DNA of 32,645 nt from a virus. A program made the translations under genes and the position numbers. The DNA is taken from the IMG/VR virus record IMGVR_UViG_3300031999_000123, positions 1-32,645 of that record; one strand, given 5' to 3'. The notes below the pieces were generated by a model that saw only the letters and a program-made list of their open reading frames with translations, was not told the origin of the DNA and made no database searches. Below are positions 7,710 to 14,454 of this stretch, piece by piece (position 1 is the stretch's first letter; every line of letters starts with the position of its first letter).

Positions 7710-8846
7710 TTATGGAGTTAATGAAGACCTACGAATTCTTCTTACAGCCTTTGACTTTTGTTCTTCGTGGTGCTTTTTATGCTGTTCTAGATGTGCCTCA
7801 ATCTGATGTTTGAGGGTGATATCTTGCGATGATAGTATTGGTTGTTTATTAAGAAGTTCAAGTTCGGCAATAAGAAGTGGTATATCAGTAGTTTCAACAT
7901 TAGTAATTCTTTCTGGTTGTTCAACTGGTTGTTGCTTAACTTCAGCTAGCTCAACAATGTCGGGTTCGGGTTCATCAAATGATACTTCACCATTGTCATT
8001 GGAATTAAGTTCTAATGGCGACGGTTTCACAGAAGTACCAGTATCAATAAGTGATTTTTGGGGTTCGTTTAAAAACAAATCAGGAACTATTGTAAGTGGA
8101 TTATTGACTGGTACAGATGGACCCTCTGCATATGATGCCTTTAAGACATCCAGTGAAGACTTCTCTTCCTGTCTAACCTTAATCGCGATGTTTGTTGCAA
8201 TTGTTAAAGCAACAGCTAGTGGATCGAATACTATGATCAACATTAAAATTAGCCATTTTGTTGCATCATCAATTGTCATTCCTGAAGCACGAGCAATGTA
8301 AATAATTGGACCTACATGAGCTTCTACCTTGATAACATCTGAACTTAGTTTCTGAATCTCGGTCGTAATTTGTGGTAGTCTTGCATTAATTTGTTTTGTT
8401 TCACTTGCAAACGATTGAATCAATTTTTGACGACCACGAACATACTCGGGAGGAAGTTGTGCTATTTGAGCATCAATTTCTTTCTTTCTCTGTTGCAATG
8501 TCGCTTGTTCTTCTCGAAGTAACTGAATTTGAGTAGTTGTATCTTTATAGTTAATAGTATCTTGTTGGTAGCCAGCACTGAGATATCCAAAATGTCCAAT
8601 TGCGGTAATTACCATCAACAATATAACTGCCGTTACTAAGTATGCTTTTAAACTGTAAAAGATTTTATTCCAGAACTTATACAAAAAAGAGGCTGTAATT
8701 AATTTTCCACACTCGAGTACTATTCCCATTATCACGATGGACCAAAATATACCACCAAAAGTGTGCGCCAATCCCCATACACTAAAAAAAGCCGAAATGG
8801 TTGCAAGCGAAAGGGTCACTGCAACTAACATAGAAATAAATATCAT
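7710..8846 (-). CDS. Membrane protein with periplasmic or cytoplasmic coiled coil (378 aa)
   Basis: Three hydrophobic segments lie near the N-terminus (about residues 3-25, 31-56 and 68-92). A long charged coiled-coil region follows (about 100-172, for example IQLLREEQATLQQRKKEI). A fourth membrane segment lies at about 197-222 (WLILMLIIVFDPLAVALTIATN). The remaining tail of about 150 residues is acidic and low-complexity, ending in a basic RRIRRSS. I recall similar FDPLAVAL-type membrane proteins of unknown function from other T4-like phages. The layout suggests an inner-membrane protein acting on the cell envelope or in superinfection control, but this is inference. AAGGA precedes the ATG at good distance. 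The plus-strand endonuclease gene is divergent. Confidence 0.8.
   Translation of the reverse strand: MIFISMLVAVTLSLATISAFFSVWGLAHTFGGIFWSIVIMGIVLECGKLITASFLYKFWNKIFYSLKAYLVTAVILLMVITAIGHFGYLSAGYQQDTINYKDTTTQIQLLREEQATLQQRKKEIDAQIAQLPPEYVRGRQKLIQSFASETKQINARLPQITTEIQKLSSDVIKVEAHVGPIIYIARASGMTIDDATKWLILMLIIVFDPLAVALTIATNIAIKVRQEEKSSLDVLKASYAEGPSVPVNNPLTIVPDLFLNEPQKSLIDTGTSVKPSPLELNSNDNGEVSFDEPEPDIVELAEVKQQPVEQPERITNVETTDIPLLIAELELLNKQPILSSQDITLKHQIEAHLEQHKKHHEEQKSKAVRRIRRSSLTP
8835..8842 (+). promoter_or_regulatory. Late-promoter-like box AATAAATA, distal copy, plus strand
   Basis: A T4-late-like box on the plus strand, inside the first codons of the divergent membrane-protein gene. It would start a transcript near 8848, ahead of the endonuclease gene. 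The sequence is also needed to encode the membrane protein's first residues, so it may be chance. Confidence 0.3.
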
Positions 8847-8865
8847 TGTATTCCTTGCTGGTTAT

Positions 8866-8873
8866 GATAAATA
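8866..8873 (+). promoter_or_regulatory. Late-promoter-like box GATAAATA for the endonuclease gene
   Basis: The plus-strand box is of the same kind as the minus-strand late boxes. By T4 spacing, transcription would start near 8879. That lies downstream of the TTG at 8846 and the ATG at 8864 and favours the ATG at 8897 as the start of the endonuclease. No strong Shine-Dalgarno sequence follows. Confidence 0.45.
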
Positions 8874-8896
8874 ATCAAAAATACCCTGTCCTATAT

Positions 8897-9811
8897 ATGA
8901 ACAAACTAAAGTCATTAACACAACTTATAAGCGAATGTAAAAACGTTCACGGTGATAAGTATGATTATTCACGTGTCGTATATAAAGGTACACACGTGAA
9001 AGTCACAATCGTTTGTTATGTTCACGGTGAGTTTAAACAAGCACCAGTCTCTCATATAAGCTTACGACAAGGCTGTCCACAGTGTTATGGGAATAAAAAG
9101 AAGACAACTGTCGACTTTATACGAGATGCTATTGAGGTACACAGAACAAAATACTCTTATGACTTTGTAGACTATAAAAATAGTGACACAAAAGTCACAA
9201 TTGTTTGCCCATTGCATGGAAAATTTGATCAGACTCCTAAAAATCATATTATTCGAAAATCGGGCTGTCCGTGGTGCGTTAATCGTGCCAGATTATCAAC
9301 AGAACAGTTTGTTGTGAGAGCACAAACGATACATAGTTACGATTTTGATTACAGTCAAGTTGTTTACCAAAATATGACAACACCCGTGGTAATAATTTGT
9401 CCATTTCATGGTCCATGGAAAACTTTACCAACAATTCATCTACATAGTAATACTGGATGTCCAATATGTTCAACTTCAAAGGGGGAAAAACGAATTCGGG
9501 CGTTTCTTGAAAGTAACAATATTAAGTTTATTCCTCAATATAGTCCAAAGGATTTGACAAACATTACAAAAAAGGCACACTATAGATATGACTTTTATTT
9601 GCCTGATCATAATATCTTAGTGGAATTCGACGGTCTTCAGCATCAGAAATTTGTTCAGAGATGGCATAAGACAGAAGAAGGTTTTGTAAGATCAAAACAA
9701 AGAGACACCATTAAAACACAATATGCTGCTAGTAAAAATATCCAGCTTATTAGGATACCATACAAGAACATGGATATGATTGATCAGATATTGACAGAAG
9801 AATTATTGTAG
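8897..9811 (+). CDS. Homing-endonuclease-like protein: three DUF723-type zinc repeats plus a Vsr/EDxHD-type nuclease domain (304 aa)
   Basis: The only plus-strand gene. Three tandem repeats of about 60 residues (about 18-63, 82-127 and 146-191 from the ATG at 8897) each carry HxxKYxY or a similar opening. Each then has VxIxCxxHG, a further H and a closing GCPxC, a pattern fitting zinc-binding DUF723-type DNA-recognition modules. The C-terminal part begins SKGEKRIRAFLE and continues with YRYDFYLPDHNILVEFDGLQHQ, the core of the Vsr-like PD-(D/E)XK/EDxHD nuclease fold used by free-standing phage homing endonucleases. Its end overlaps the stop of the convergent GroES-like gene by nine bases. Position between two oppositely oriented genes, together with its own promoter-like boxes, suggests a mobile intruder. 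In-frame ATG 8864 and TTG 8846 are alternative starts. Confidence 0.85.
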   Translation: MNKLKSLTQLISECKNVHGDKYDYSRVVYKGTHVKVTIVCYVHGEFKQAPVSHISLRQGCPQCYGNKKKTTVDFIRDAIEVHRTKYSYDFVDYKNSDTKVTIVCPLHGKFDQTPKNHIIRKSGCPWCVNRARLSTEQFVVRAQTIHSYDFDYSQVVYQNMTTPVVIICPFHGPWKTLPTIHLHSNTGCPICSTSKGEKRIRAFLESNNIKFIPQYSPKDLTNITKKAHYRYDFYLPDHNILVEFDGLQHQKFVQRWHKTEEGFVRSKQRDTIKTQYAASKNIQLIRIPYKNMDMIDQILTEELL

Positions 9812-10108
9812 ACTATCTCCGTCGATTGCTACAATATCTTGGTACGTTGTCCGCCAAATCTTAATATCGTCATATGACATTCCAGGAGTCCATCGTAGTG
9901 GTGCAATTAAAACATCAACGCCTGGTTTAATGCGGTCATCTGTGATACGAGACCCAAAAGCGATAACCTTACCCCATCGACAGTGAGTTGCTGATCTTTG
10001 AAAATCCGGGATCAATAAAATCCCACTTTCTCTTCTTTCTGTAAATTTCCCACCAACGATACCATCGTAGAATGCGAACAGAATATTATCACCGACTGGT
10101 GCCAACAT
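9803..10108 (-). CDS. GroES-like co-chaperonin (101 aa)
   Basis: I choose the ATG at 10108 (MLAPVGDNILFAFYDG). It follows AAGGG at good spacing and lies just after the stop of the upstream gene, whereas a TTG further upstream would overlap that gene. The order of elements matches GroES: a PVGDNILF opening strand, a flexible loop with GIVGGKFTERRESGILLIPD, WGKVIAFGSRI, and KPGVDVLIAPLRW. The protein closes with TTYQDIVAIDGD, like the GroES DILAI end. T4 gp31 does this job for head-protein folding with host GroEL (111 aa). Whether this is the gp31 equivalent or a host-derived GroES cannot be told from sequence alone. It ends convergently with the endonuclease gene. Confidence 0.72.
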   Translation of the reverse strand: MLAPVGDNILFAFYDGIVGGKFTERRESGILLIPDFQRSATHCRWGKVIAFGSRITDDRIKPGVDVLIAPLRWTPGMSYDDIKIWRTTYQDIVAIDGDSLQ

Positions 10109-10121
10109 ATAAAATTCCCTT

Positions 10122-10355
10122 TTACTTTGTTTCTTGTGATAACTTTGGATCAACTTCAATCGGTGCTACAGCTACGACAGTTGTGTCTTTTGTACGCTTT
10201 TTGCGTCTCTGTCGACGTGCTGTTAGATCCTCACTTTTTTGCAAGATGAGTTCTTGAGCTCCAGATATAGTAGCTCCTTCAAGTTGTGCTTTAATTCTCA
10301 AGAGGTCGAAGTCTACTTCAATGCCTCTTGCACTACGAACGATACGACGTGCCAT
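10122..10355 (-). CDS. Small basic protein of unknown function (77 aa)
   Basis: The protein begins MARRIVRSARGIEVDFDLLRIKAQLEG and ends in a very basic segment (RRQRRKKRTKD) followed by a short acidic tail. I recall N-termini like MARRIVR from hypothetical proteins of T4-like phages, but I cannot name a function. The size and charge would suit a DNA-associated or prohead-core type protein, which is only a guess. The gene has AGGAG eight bases before the ATG and its own late-type promoter box, both embedded in an inverted repeat described separately. The GroES-like gene follows 13 bases after its stop, so both are probably late cotranscripts. Confidence 0.7.
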   Translation of the reverse strand: MARRIVRSARGIEVDFDLLRIKAQLEGATISGAQELILQKSEDLTARRQRRKKRTKDTTVVAVAPIEVDPKLSQETK

Positions 10356-10385
10356 AATTACACTCCTAGGTCGTAATTATTTATT
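10354..10385 (-). promoter_or_regulatory. Late-promoter box overlapping a hairpin around the ribosome-binding site
   Basis: The box AATAAATA is at 10385-10378 on the minus strand. Perfect 8-base arms (ATAATTAC at 10380-10373, GTAATTAT at 10361-10354) flank an 11-base loop that contains AGGAG. The second arm includes the AT of the start codon. By T4 spacing the late start falls at 10372, the first base after the 5' arm. A transcript passing through from upstream could form the hairpin, while a late transcript could not. This resembles the early-repressed, late-on arrangement known for T4 gene e. Confidence 0.5.
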
Positions 10386-10930
10386 CAGGGTTTTATGAAG
10401 TCTTCAATATCCAAATCGTGTTCAACACTATCAATATCGTGAACTTCAAGTAAGTACAACACATAGGAGGACACACTACTTCCTCGACCCACACCCCAAA
10501 CAATATTATGTGTCTTGAAGGTATCTATAATATACACCATCAATCTCAAAACATTGTACAAATTGTGTTGTTTATATAACTCCAATTCTTGTGCGATCCG
10601 TAGTTCTCTTTTCTCAATTTCTGCTACTGTCAACCCATCAAAGTGAAACTCTGAATAGAACTTTGTTACAATATAATCAACGACATCGAGCGTCTTGTAC
10701 TTTTCAGGTATGTTCCACGAGAAGTCTAGATCGTTACAATGTGGTTTTACAGTAATTCGTTTATCAACCCCAACAAGTTTATTGTACTTATCAAGTTCAG
10801 TATTGATAGAACTAACAAATACATTGTCTAAATTTCGTTTACGTTTGACAAGGTCAAGTAACACAGATGGGTCAACTGTTGTTGACCCATCAAACCAGAG
10901 TTTTCTATCTGTTAGAGATGTGTACATCAT
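10385..10930 (-). CDS. DNA polymerase III alpha (DnaE/PolC)-like fragment protein (181 aa)
   Basis: The last 75 residues follow the bacterial family-C polymerase pattern just before its active site: EKRELRIAQELELYKQHNL, then VYIIDTFKTHNIVWGVGRGSS (GRGS at 148-151). YVLYLLEVHDID and DIEDFIKP follow, the equivalents of the DnaE YLLGITDIDP and FERFLNP elements. The protein stops there, about where bacterial enzymes continue into the MPDIDID aspartates, so it cannot be a complete polymerase. The upstream 100 residues are not clearly alignable by eye. The reading frame is intact, with a clean ATGA overlap with the preceding gene, so it is a maintained protein rather than obvious debris. A role as nucleotide- or DNA-binding accessory, or a remnant, is open. 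Confidence 0.68.
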   Translation of the reverse strand: MMYTSLTDRKLWFDGSTTVDPSVLLDLVKRKRNLDNVFVSSINTELDKYNKLVGVDKRITVKPHCNDLDFSWNIPEKYKTLDVVDYIVTKFYSEFHFDGLTVAEIEKRELRIAQELELYKQHNLYNVLRLMVYIIDTFKTHNIVWGVGRGSSVSSYVLYLLEVHDIDSVEHDLDIEDFIKP

Positions 10931-11427
10931 AAAAACTGTCTTGGTTGATAATTGGCTCCAGATAAGTCTGATGGGGTAGTCTCATTCCCGAGTCCACCAA
11001 GTGATGGTGGTGCATCAACACGAGCAGTAGGACCACCTGTTGGCATTGTAGTTGACATCTTTGGAAGATTCGTCGGTCGAAGATGTTCTGGAAGGTTCGC
11101 AAATGCTGATGGTGGTGGCATTAGAGGAGCATCTGCTCGATCGAGTGGTATCTCACCAGAAATAAATCCTGGTGGTACTGCTGATGGGGAAGCTGACACA
11201 CTCGATCGACGATTTGCAATGTCAGCTTGTTGCTTTACAGTTTGTAATTGTTCGTTTACTCGTTGTTGAACGAGTTGATCAATAGATGTGCCTAACCCCT
11301 CAACACTATCAATCTTCGCACGAATTTTAATCCATTGATCTCGACTTGGAGACCAATCATCTGGTTGCATATCTTCAATACCAGATAACCAAGCTCTAAA
11401 TTCAATCATTGTTATCTTATTGTTCAT
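10927..11427 (-). CDS. Hypothetical protein with helical N-terminus and Pro-rich C-terminus (166 aa)
   Basis: The N-terminus MIEFRAWLSGIEDMQPDDWSPSRDQWIKIRAKI (from M7) resembles short phage proteins of the FxxWLxGxE...WTPEQWxxI type, whose function is unknown. A helix with QQRVNEQLQTVKQQ follows. The last 90 residues are low-complexity, rich in P, S, A and G (PPGF, PPPSAF, PPSLGG), and probably disordered. ATGs at 11427 and 11409 are both possible. The first lies 13 bases after the peptidase stop and follows an AGGAT repeat, so I keep it. A late-type promoter box at 11478-11471 lies in the end of the upstream gene. Confidence 0.72.
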   Translation of the reverse strand: MNNKITMIEFRAWLSGIEDMQPDDWSPSRDQWIKIRAKIDSVEGLGTSIDQLVQQRVNEQLQTVKQQADIANRRSSVSASPSAVPPGFISGEIPLDRADAPLMPPPSAFANLPEHLRPTNLPKMSTTMPTGGPTARVDAPPSLGGLGNETTPSDLSGANYQPRQFL

Positions 11428-11430
11428 AAT

Positions 11431-11453
11431 TTCATCCTATTTCATCCTATTTC
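11431..11453 (-). repeat. Tandem decamer repeat carrying duplicated AGGA
   Basis: On the plus strand the decamer TTCATCCTAT occurs twice in a row (11431-11450), followed by TTC. On the minus strand each copy contains AGGAT. One copy contains the peptidase stop codon, and the other provides the ribosome-binding site for the gene at 10927-11427. It looks like a slippage duplication of a Shine-Dalgarno region. Confidence 0.7.
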
Positions 11454-11954
11454 AAACTTTTGTTTCCTGTTATTTATCAACGAAAAACTCACATGAACCC
11501 ATCCACTCATTGGATCATTTGGTCGGAAATACTCAAGAATCAGTTGATCATATGCAGGTATGTTTTTCTCAACCCAATCTGCAAGTACAGGATTTGGAAC
11601 TCCAGGGATTTGAACGTCAACAGCTTCACCTTTTGGATGGCTCTTGAGAGCAAAATACTGTTTCCATGATTCAGCATTTGCTTTGATTCCCTTTCGGGCG
11701 CACCATGTTTTCCAAGCAGCATCGTTGATTGCTTTTTCGAGTTTCTCACCACGATACCATGATGTTGGTGCAAATGGTATTCCGAAATGTTCACGAATTG
11801 GATCGAGAACGTTAACAGCAACGGCTTGAGCTGCTACGAGAGTTGGTTGTGTTGGTGTATTATCAATCATTAGACGAGTTGCAGTATCAGACTTTGCAAT
11901 CTCATACATCTTGAAGTATCTGCTTATTGGTTTTGTTGGATCATATATTAACAT
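11442..11954 (-). CDS. M15-type zinc peptidase, probable peptidoglycan hydrolase (170 aa)
   Basis: The protein carries the M15 zinc-site pattern: SHPKGEAVDVQ (H106 and D113), a glutamate in LILEYF (E141) and WVHVS (H154). These are the HxxGxAxD and WxHxS elements of the Peptidase_M15_3 and endolysin-like carboxypeptidases. The N-terminal region includes an RLMIDNTPTQP segment and PTSWYRG, as in phage enzymes of this family. The likely role is cleavage of peptide bridges in peptidoglycan, for lysis or entry. No signal peptide is visible. GGAG precedes the ATG. It sits among replication genes rather than with a holin, so cell lysis is not proven. Confidence 0.85.
   Translation of the reverse strand: MLIYDPTKPISRYFKMYEIAKSDTATRLMIDNTPTQPTLVAAQAVAVNVLDPIREHFGIPFAPTSWYRGEKLEKAINDAAWKTWCARKGIKANAESWKQYFALKSHPKGEAVDVQIPGVPNPVLADWVEKNIPAYDQLILEYFRPNDPMSGWVHVSFSLINNRKQKFEIG
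11471..11478 (-). promoter_or_regulatory. Late-promoter-like box GATAAATA
   Basis: On the minus strand it reads GATAAATAACAG and lies within the last codons of the peptidase gene, about 44 bases upstream of the 10927-11427 start. It would let the Pro-rich protein and the DnaE-like protein be expressed late, independently of upstream transcripts. Confidence 0.45.
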
Positions 11955-11984
11955 GTTTATCTCCAGGTTGGATTAGTTCTTGCA

Positions 11985-12470
11985 TCATAATAGGTCTCCG
12001 ACGATTTTGTCTTTCAAATACTTATTATAGACATCCGTTGGTGAAACGTTTATCCAAAGGTGTTCAGCAACAGGATGGCATAACATTTGGTGTTTGTTTA
12101 ATGAAGGACCAATATTACGATTGAGTTGCGTATAGTCGACGGCAATTACACTTGCTCCGAGTGGTTTATTAACATAAGGACCACCGATAAGTGCTGTAAA
12201 TTGACGACCTGGTAGGTCTCTAATTTTTACTGTATCAAGTTGCATTGTCTCCTGATCATAGACAAGCAAGTACCAAATTGTTGGAAGGATTATATCAAAT
12301 CCTTCAATTCTTATTGTTAGTGCTGGACATGTAATCTCTTCCAAAATTGGAATTGGAGCAAGACAGTAGTCCATTAGAGAAAGATTCAGTATCCACATAT
12401 GTCTTGTCACAAGAGGAGTGTACATTGACTCTATTATTATAGGTTTTGTGGCATCGTCAAATATCATCAT
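11985..12470 (-). CDS. Hypothetical protein (161 aa)
   Basis: I do not recognise the family. The protein begins MMIFDDATKPIIIES and has alternating hydrophobic strands (IRIEGFDIILPTIWYLLVYD), DLPGRQFTALIGGPYVN and a C-terminal helix (SPTDVYNKYLKDKIVGDLL). It seems a soluble, mostly beta protein. No catalytic motif is evident. It follows uvsW with an ATGA overlap at 12467-12470, so it is translationally tied to the recombination group. Confidence 0.72.
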   Translation of the reverse strand: MMIFDDATKPIIIESMYTPLVTRHMWILNLSLMDYCLAPIPILEEITCPALTIRIEGFDIILPTIWYLLVYDQETMQLDTVKIRDLPGRQFTALIGGPYVNKPLGASVIAVDYTQLNRNIGPSLNKHQMLCHPVAEHLWINVSPTDVYNKYLKDKIVGDLL

Positions 12471-13984
12471 TTTTGGTCACCAAATCCTGAAAAGAATTCT
12501 CGTTCAAGCCCTGTTGTTTCTTTTGAGTAGTAATCAACGGTATACTTCTTGAACGGATAGTTTGCTTCTTGGTAATACTTTATTCTTTTCTGCAGATGCT
12601 GCTTACTATACTTGAGATCACTACAAATGTCAATGACATCCACGTGATTTTTATCTTTACTCTTTCGAAGTCCACGTCCAATTGCTTGAATCGTTCGAAT
12701 AAAAGACTTTCCCATATCAACGAGAACAAGATTAAAAATTCGATCAATGTTAATTCCGACGCCAGCAATCTGCACTGTTGCTATGACAACAAGATTGTTA
12801 TTGTGTTCAAAAAGATCGAATACCTCTTGTCTTGTTTCACGATCCGTTTTTCCTGAGATGAATCTCGACTCAGGAATTATCTTATGTAACTTGCGCCCAA
12901 AAGGAACCGATGTTACAAGACACAAAACATTTCCTTTATGTCTTTGGCTCTTCTCCACCAAAAAGTCAGCAATCCAACTTCGTCGGTCATCATTGAGTTC
13001 GAGGAACTGCTTCTCAAGTTCATATGTTGTGATCTTTGTGTCGAGATCATAATCATCTACAACGATTTGATCATTAAGTTGCATTGTATGAACATTTAAT
13101 GTTGCTAACCATCCTTCTGTGATTAGGTCATCTGCAGTAACAGAGAACAATACGTCACCGAGAGCAACCTTAACTGCAAGTTTGTCAGCAGGTGCTTTCG
13201 GAAGAGTTCCTGTTAGACCAATACGGTATGGAATGTGGGCGCCATGGTTGTTAAGAAGTTCAGTAAGGACGCTACTTTTTACTTTATGACACTCGTCCAC
13301 TACTACTACTTGAAACTCTTTTAGTACATGTGGGATATTTTTCAATGACTGCCATGTTGTCACCACATGTGTGTGTTTATAGTCCTTAATACTTGCTGAT
13401 ATTTCGCTAACGTCAAGATTGAAGAACTTGAATTCAGAAACAGTTCTATCAATTAGTGAAAGATTTGGTACAATCGTAATTGTCTTTAGACCCTGTTTTG
13501 CGTAGACATCAACAATACATGCATTTACAGATGTTTTTCCAGCTCCAGTTCCAGCAATAATAATTCCTTTACCTTCAGTAAGGGCATGGTTAATTGCATC
13601 AACTTGATACCATCGCAATTGATATGGTTCGTTAGTTTTTGGATCTATGAACTCAGAAAAATAGTCACAATCAATTGGATCAATCTCAAGTCCCTTATGA
13701 ACACGACGATCGTCAAGTTCTATTTCGTAACCAAATGCAATAACCTTTGGAACGATTTCAGGGAGTAGGTATTGATATGTCTTTCCAGTTTTCTGAAAAA
13801 ACCGAATATTGCCGTCCCATTTCTTCAACTTGTATGAAGGAGCGAAAAAGTAGTTTTCCGCACGAACCCCGTACTCCTTATAGAAGTATTCGATTTGATC
13901 TGGATGTAGACCAGTTATAAAGCAATTGACCTCATCAGTTAGGACTATTTTAGATTTCTTGGTATGTGTTTTCTCTACAATCAT
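12467..13984 (-). CDS. uvsW: UvsW-like superfamily-2 DNA helicase (505 aa)
   Basis: T4 UvsW (about 500 aa) unwinds branched recombination intermediates and R-loops and helps shift from origin to recombination-dependent replication. Here the length matches. The N-terminal domain has YKLKKWDGNIRFF (about 51-63). The helicase core has LRWYQVDAI (Q motif region), motif I GTGAGKT at 145-151 and motif II DECH at 230-233. GLTGT of motif III is near 256-260, and motif VI QAIGRGLRKS is at 433-442. The gene overlaps uvsY by ATGA and precedes the 161-aa gene. uvsW and uvsY are neighbours in T4 as well. Confidence 0.95.
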   Translation of the reverse strand: MIVEKTHTKKSKIVLTDEVNCFITGLHPDQIEYFYKEYGVRAENYFFAPSYKLKKWDGNIRFFQKTGKTYQYLLPEIVPKVIAFGYEIELDDRRVHKGLEIDPIDCDYFSEFIDPKTNEPYQLRWYQVDAINHALTEGKGIIIAGTGAGKTSVNACIVDVYAKQGLKTITIVPNLSLIDRTVSEFKFFNLDVSEISASIKDYKHTHVVTTWQSLKNIPHVLKEFQVVVVDECHKVKSSVLTELLNNHGAHIPYRIGLTGTLPKAPADKLAVKVALGDVLFSVTADDLITEGWLATLNVHTMQLNDQIVVDDYDLDTKITTYELEKQFLELNDDRRSWIADFLVEKSQRHKGNVLCLVTSVPFGRKLHKIIPESRFISGKTDRETRQEVFDLFEHNNNLVVIATVQIAGVGINIDRIFNLVLVDMGKSFIRTIQAIGRGLRKSKDKNHVDVIDICSDLKYSKQHLQKRIKYYQEANYPFKKYTVDYYSKETTGLEREFFSGFGDQK

Positions 13985-14454
13985 GTTATCATGTAGTCAC
14001 TTGCCTCAGCGATCTTGAGTCGTGTTACGTTGTTTAACGCATACCCTCTCGTCTCAAACGCTTTGACAATCTCGTCATATTGATCATATCGTTCTTTGAC
14101 AGCAAGAAACAGTGAAAGTTGTTTAACATATCTGTTGTCACTCTTTGTATACTGTGTTTTATCACGCCAGTCTAGATCGACGTTAAATCCTTCTGTGTAC
14201 TCTCTCCACACTGATCCATGTGCTGAATCAAGTTGACCTTCCATAAACTTTACAATCGCTGCAAGTTCTGCACGTTTCCGTGCATATTCATAGTAGTATG
14301 ATGCTTGCTCAATATTAGCACGCTCAATCGTTTTACCTTTGATTCTTATACGCGATTCAACTTCAACCTCATCAATGTTATAAAGTACTAGAACATCAGG
14401 AAGGTTTGTTAAACTTTCACGTAAAGCTTCAATTGATTCAAGTGCTTGACTCAA
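13981..14454 (-). CDS. uvsY: UvsY-like recombination mediator (157 aa)
   Basis: UvsY loads UvsX onto gp32-coated ssDNA. Overall size and a helical, charged sequence fit. The C-terminal segment AFETRGYALNNVTRLKIAEAS parallels the T4 end (KSRGFAIKHIQDMRAFEAG), and YYYEYARKRAELAAIVK near the middle parallels the helical Y-W segment. Position next to uvsW and in the same group as uvsX supports it. The start codon is probably TTG, overlapping the upstream TGA as TTGA (14451-14454) with AAGGG upstream. No ATG lies within the first 68 residues, so a TTG start is required unless translation begins deep inside. Confidence 0.75.
   Translation of the reverse strand: MSQALESIEALRESLTNLPDVLVLYNIDEVEVESRIRIKGKTIERANIEQASYYYEYARKRAELAAIVKFMEGQLDSAHGSVWREYTEGFNVDLDWRDKTQYTKSDNRYVKQLSLFLAVKERYDQYDEIVKAFETRGYALNNVTRLKIAEASDYMIT

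Noticed and set aside
8846-8896. TTG at 8846 or ATG at 8864 as start of the endonuclease
   Set aside because: The late-like box at 8866-8873 would place transcription downstream of both, and the first repeat begins only after residue 17 of the ATG at 8897. They remain possible, but less likely.
10109-10159. TTG start at 10159 for the GroES-like gene
   Set aside because: It overlaps the end of the 77-aa gene and lacks support, while the ATG at 10108 has AAGGG at good spacing and matches the GroES N-terminus.
11420-12124. Plus-strand frames of 60-75 aa opposite the peptidase and 161-aa genes
   Set aside because: No ribosome-binding sites and no recognisable protein features; the minus-strand genes have clear motifs and coupling.
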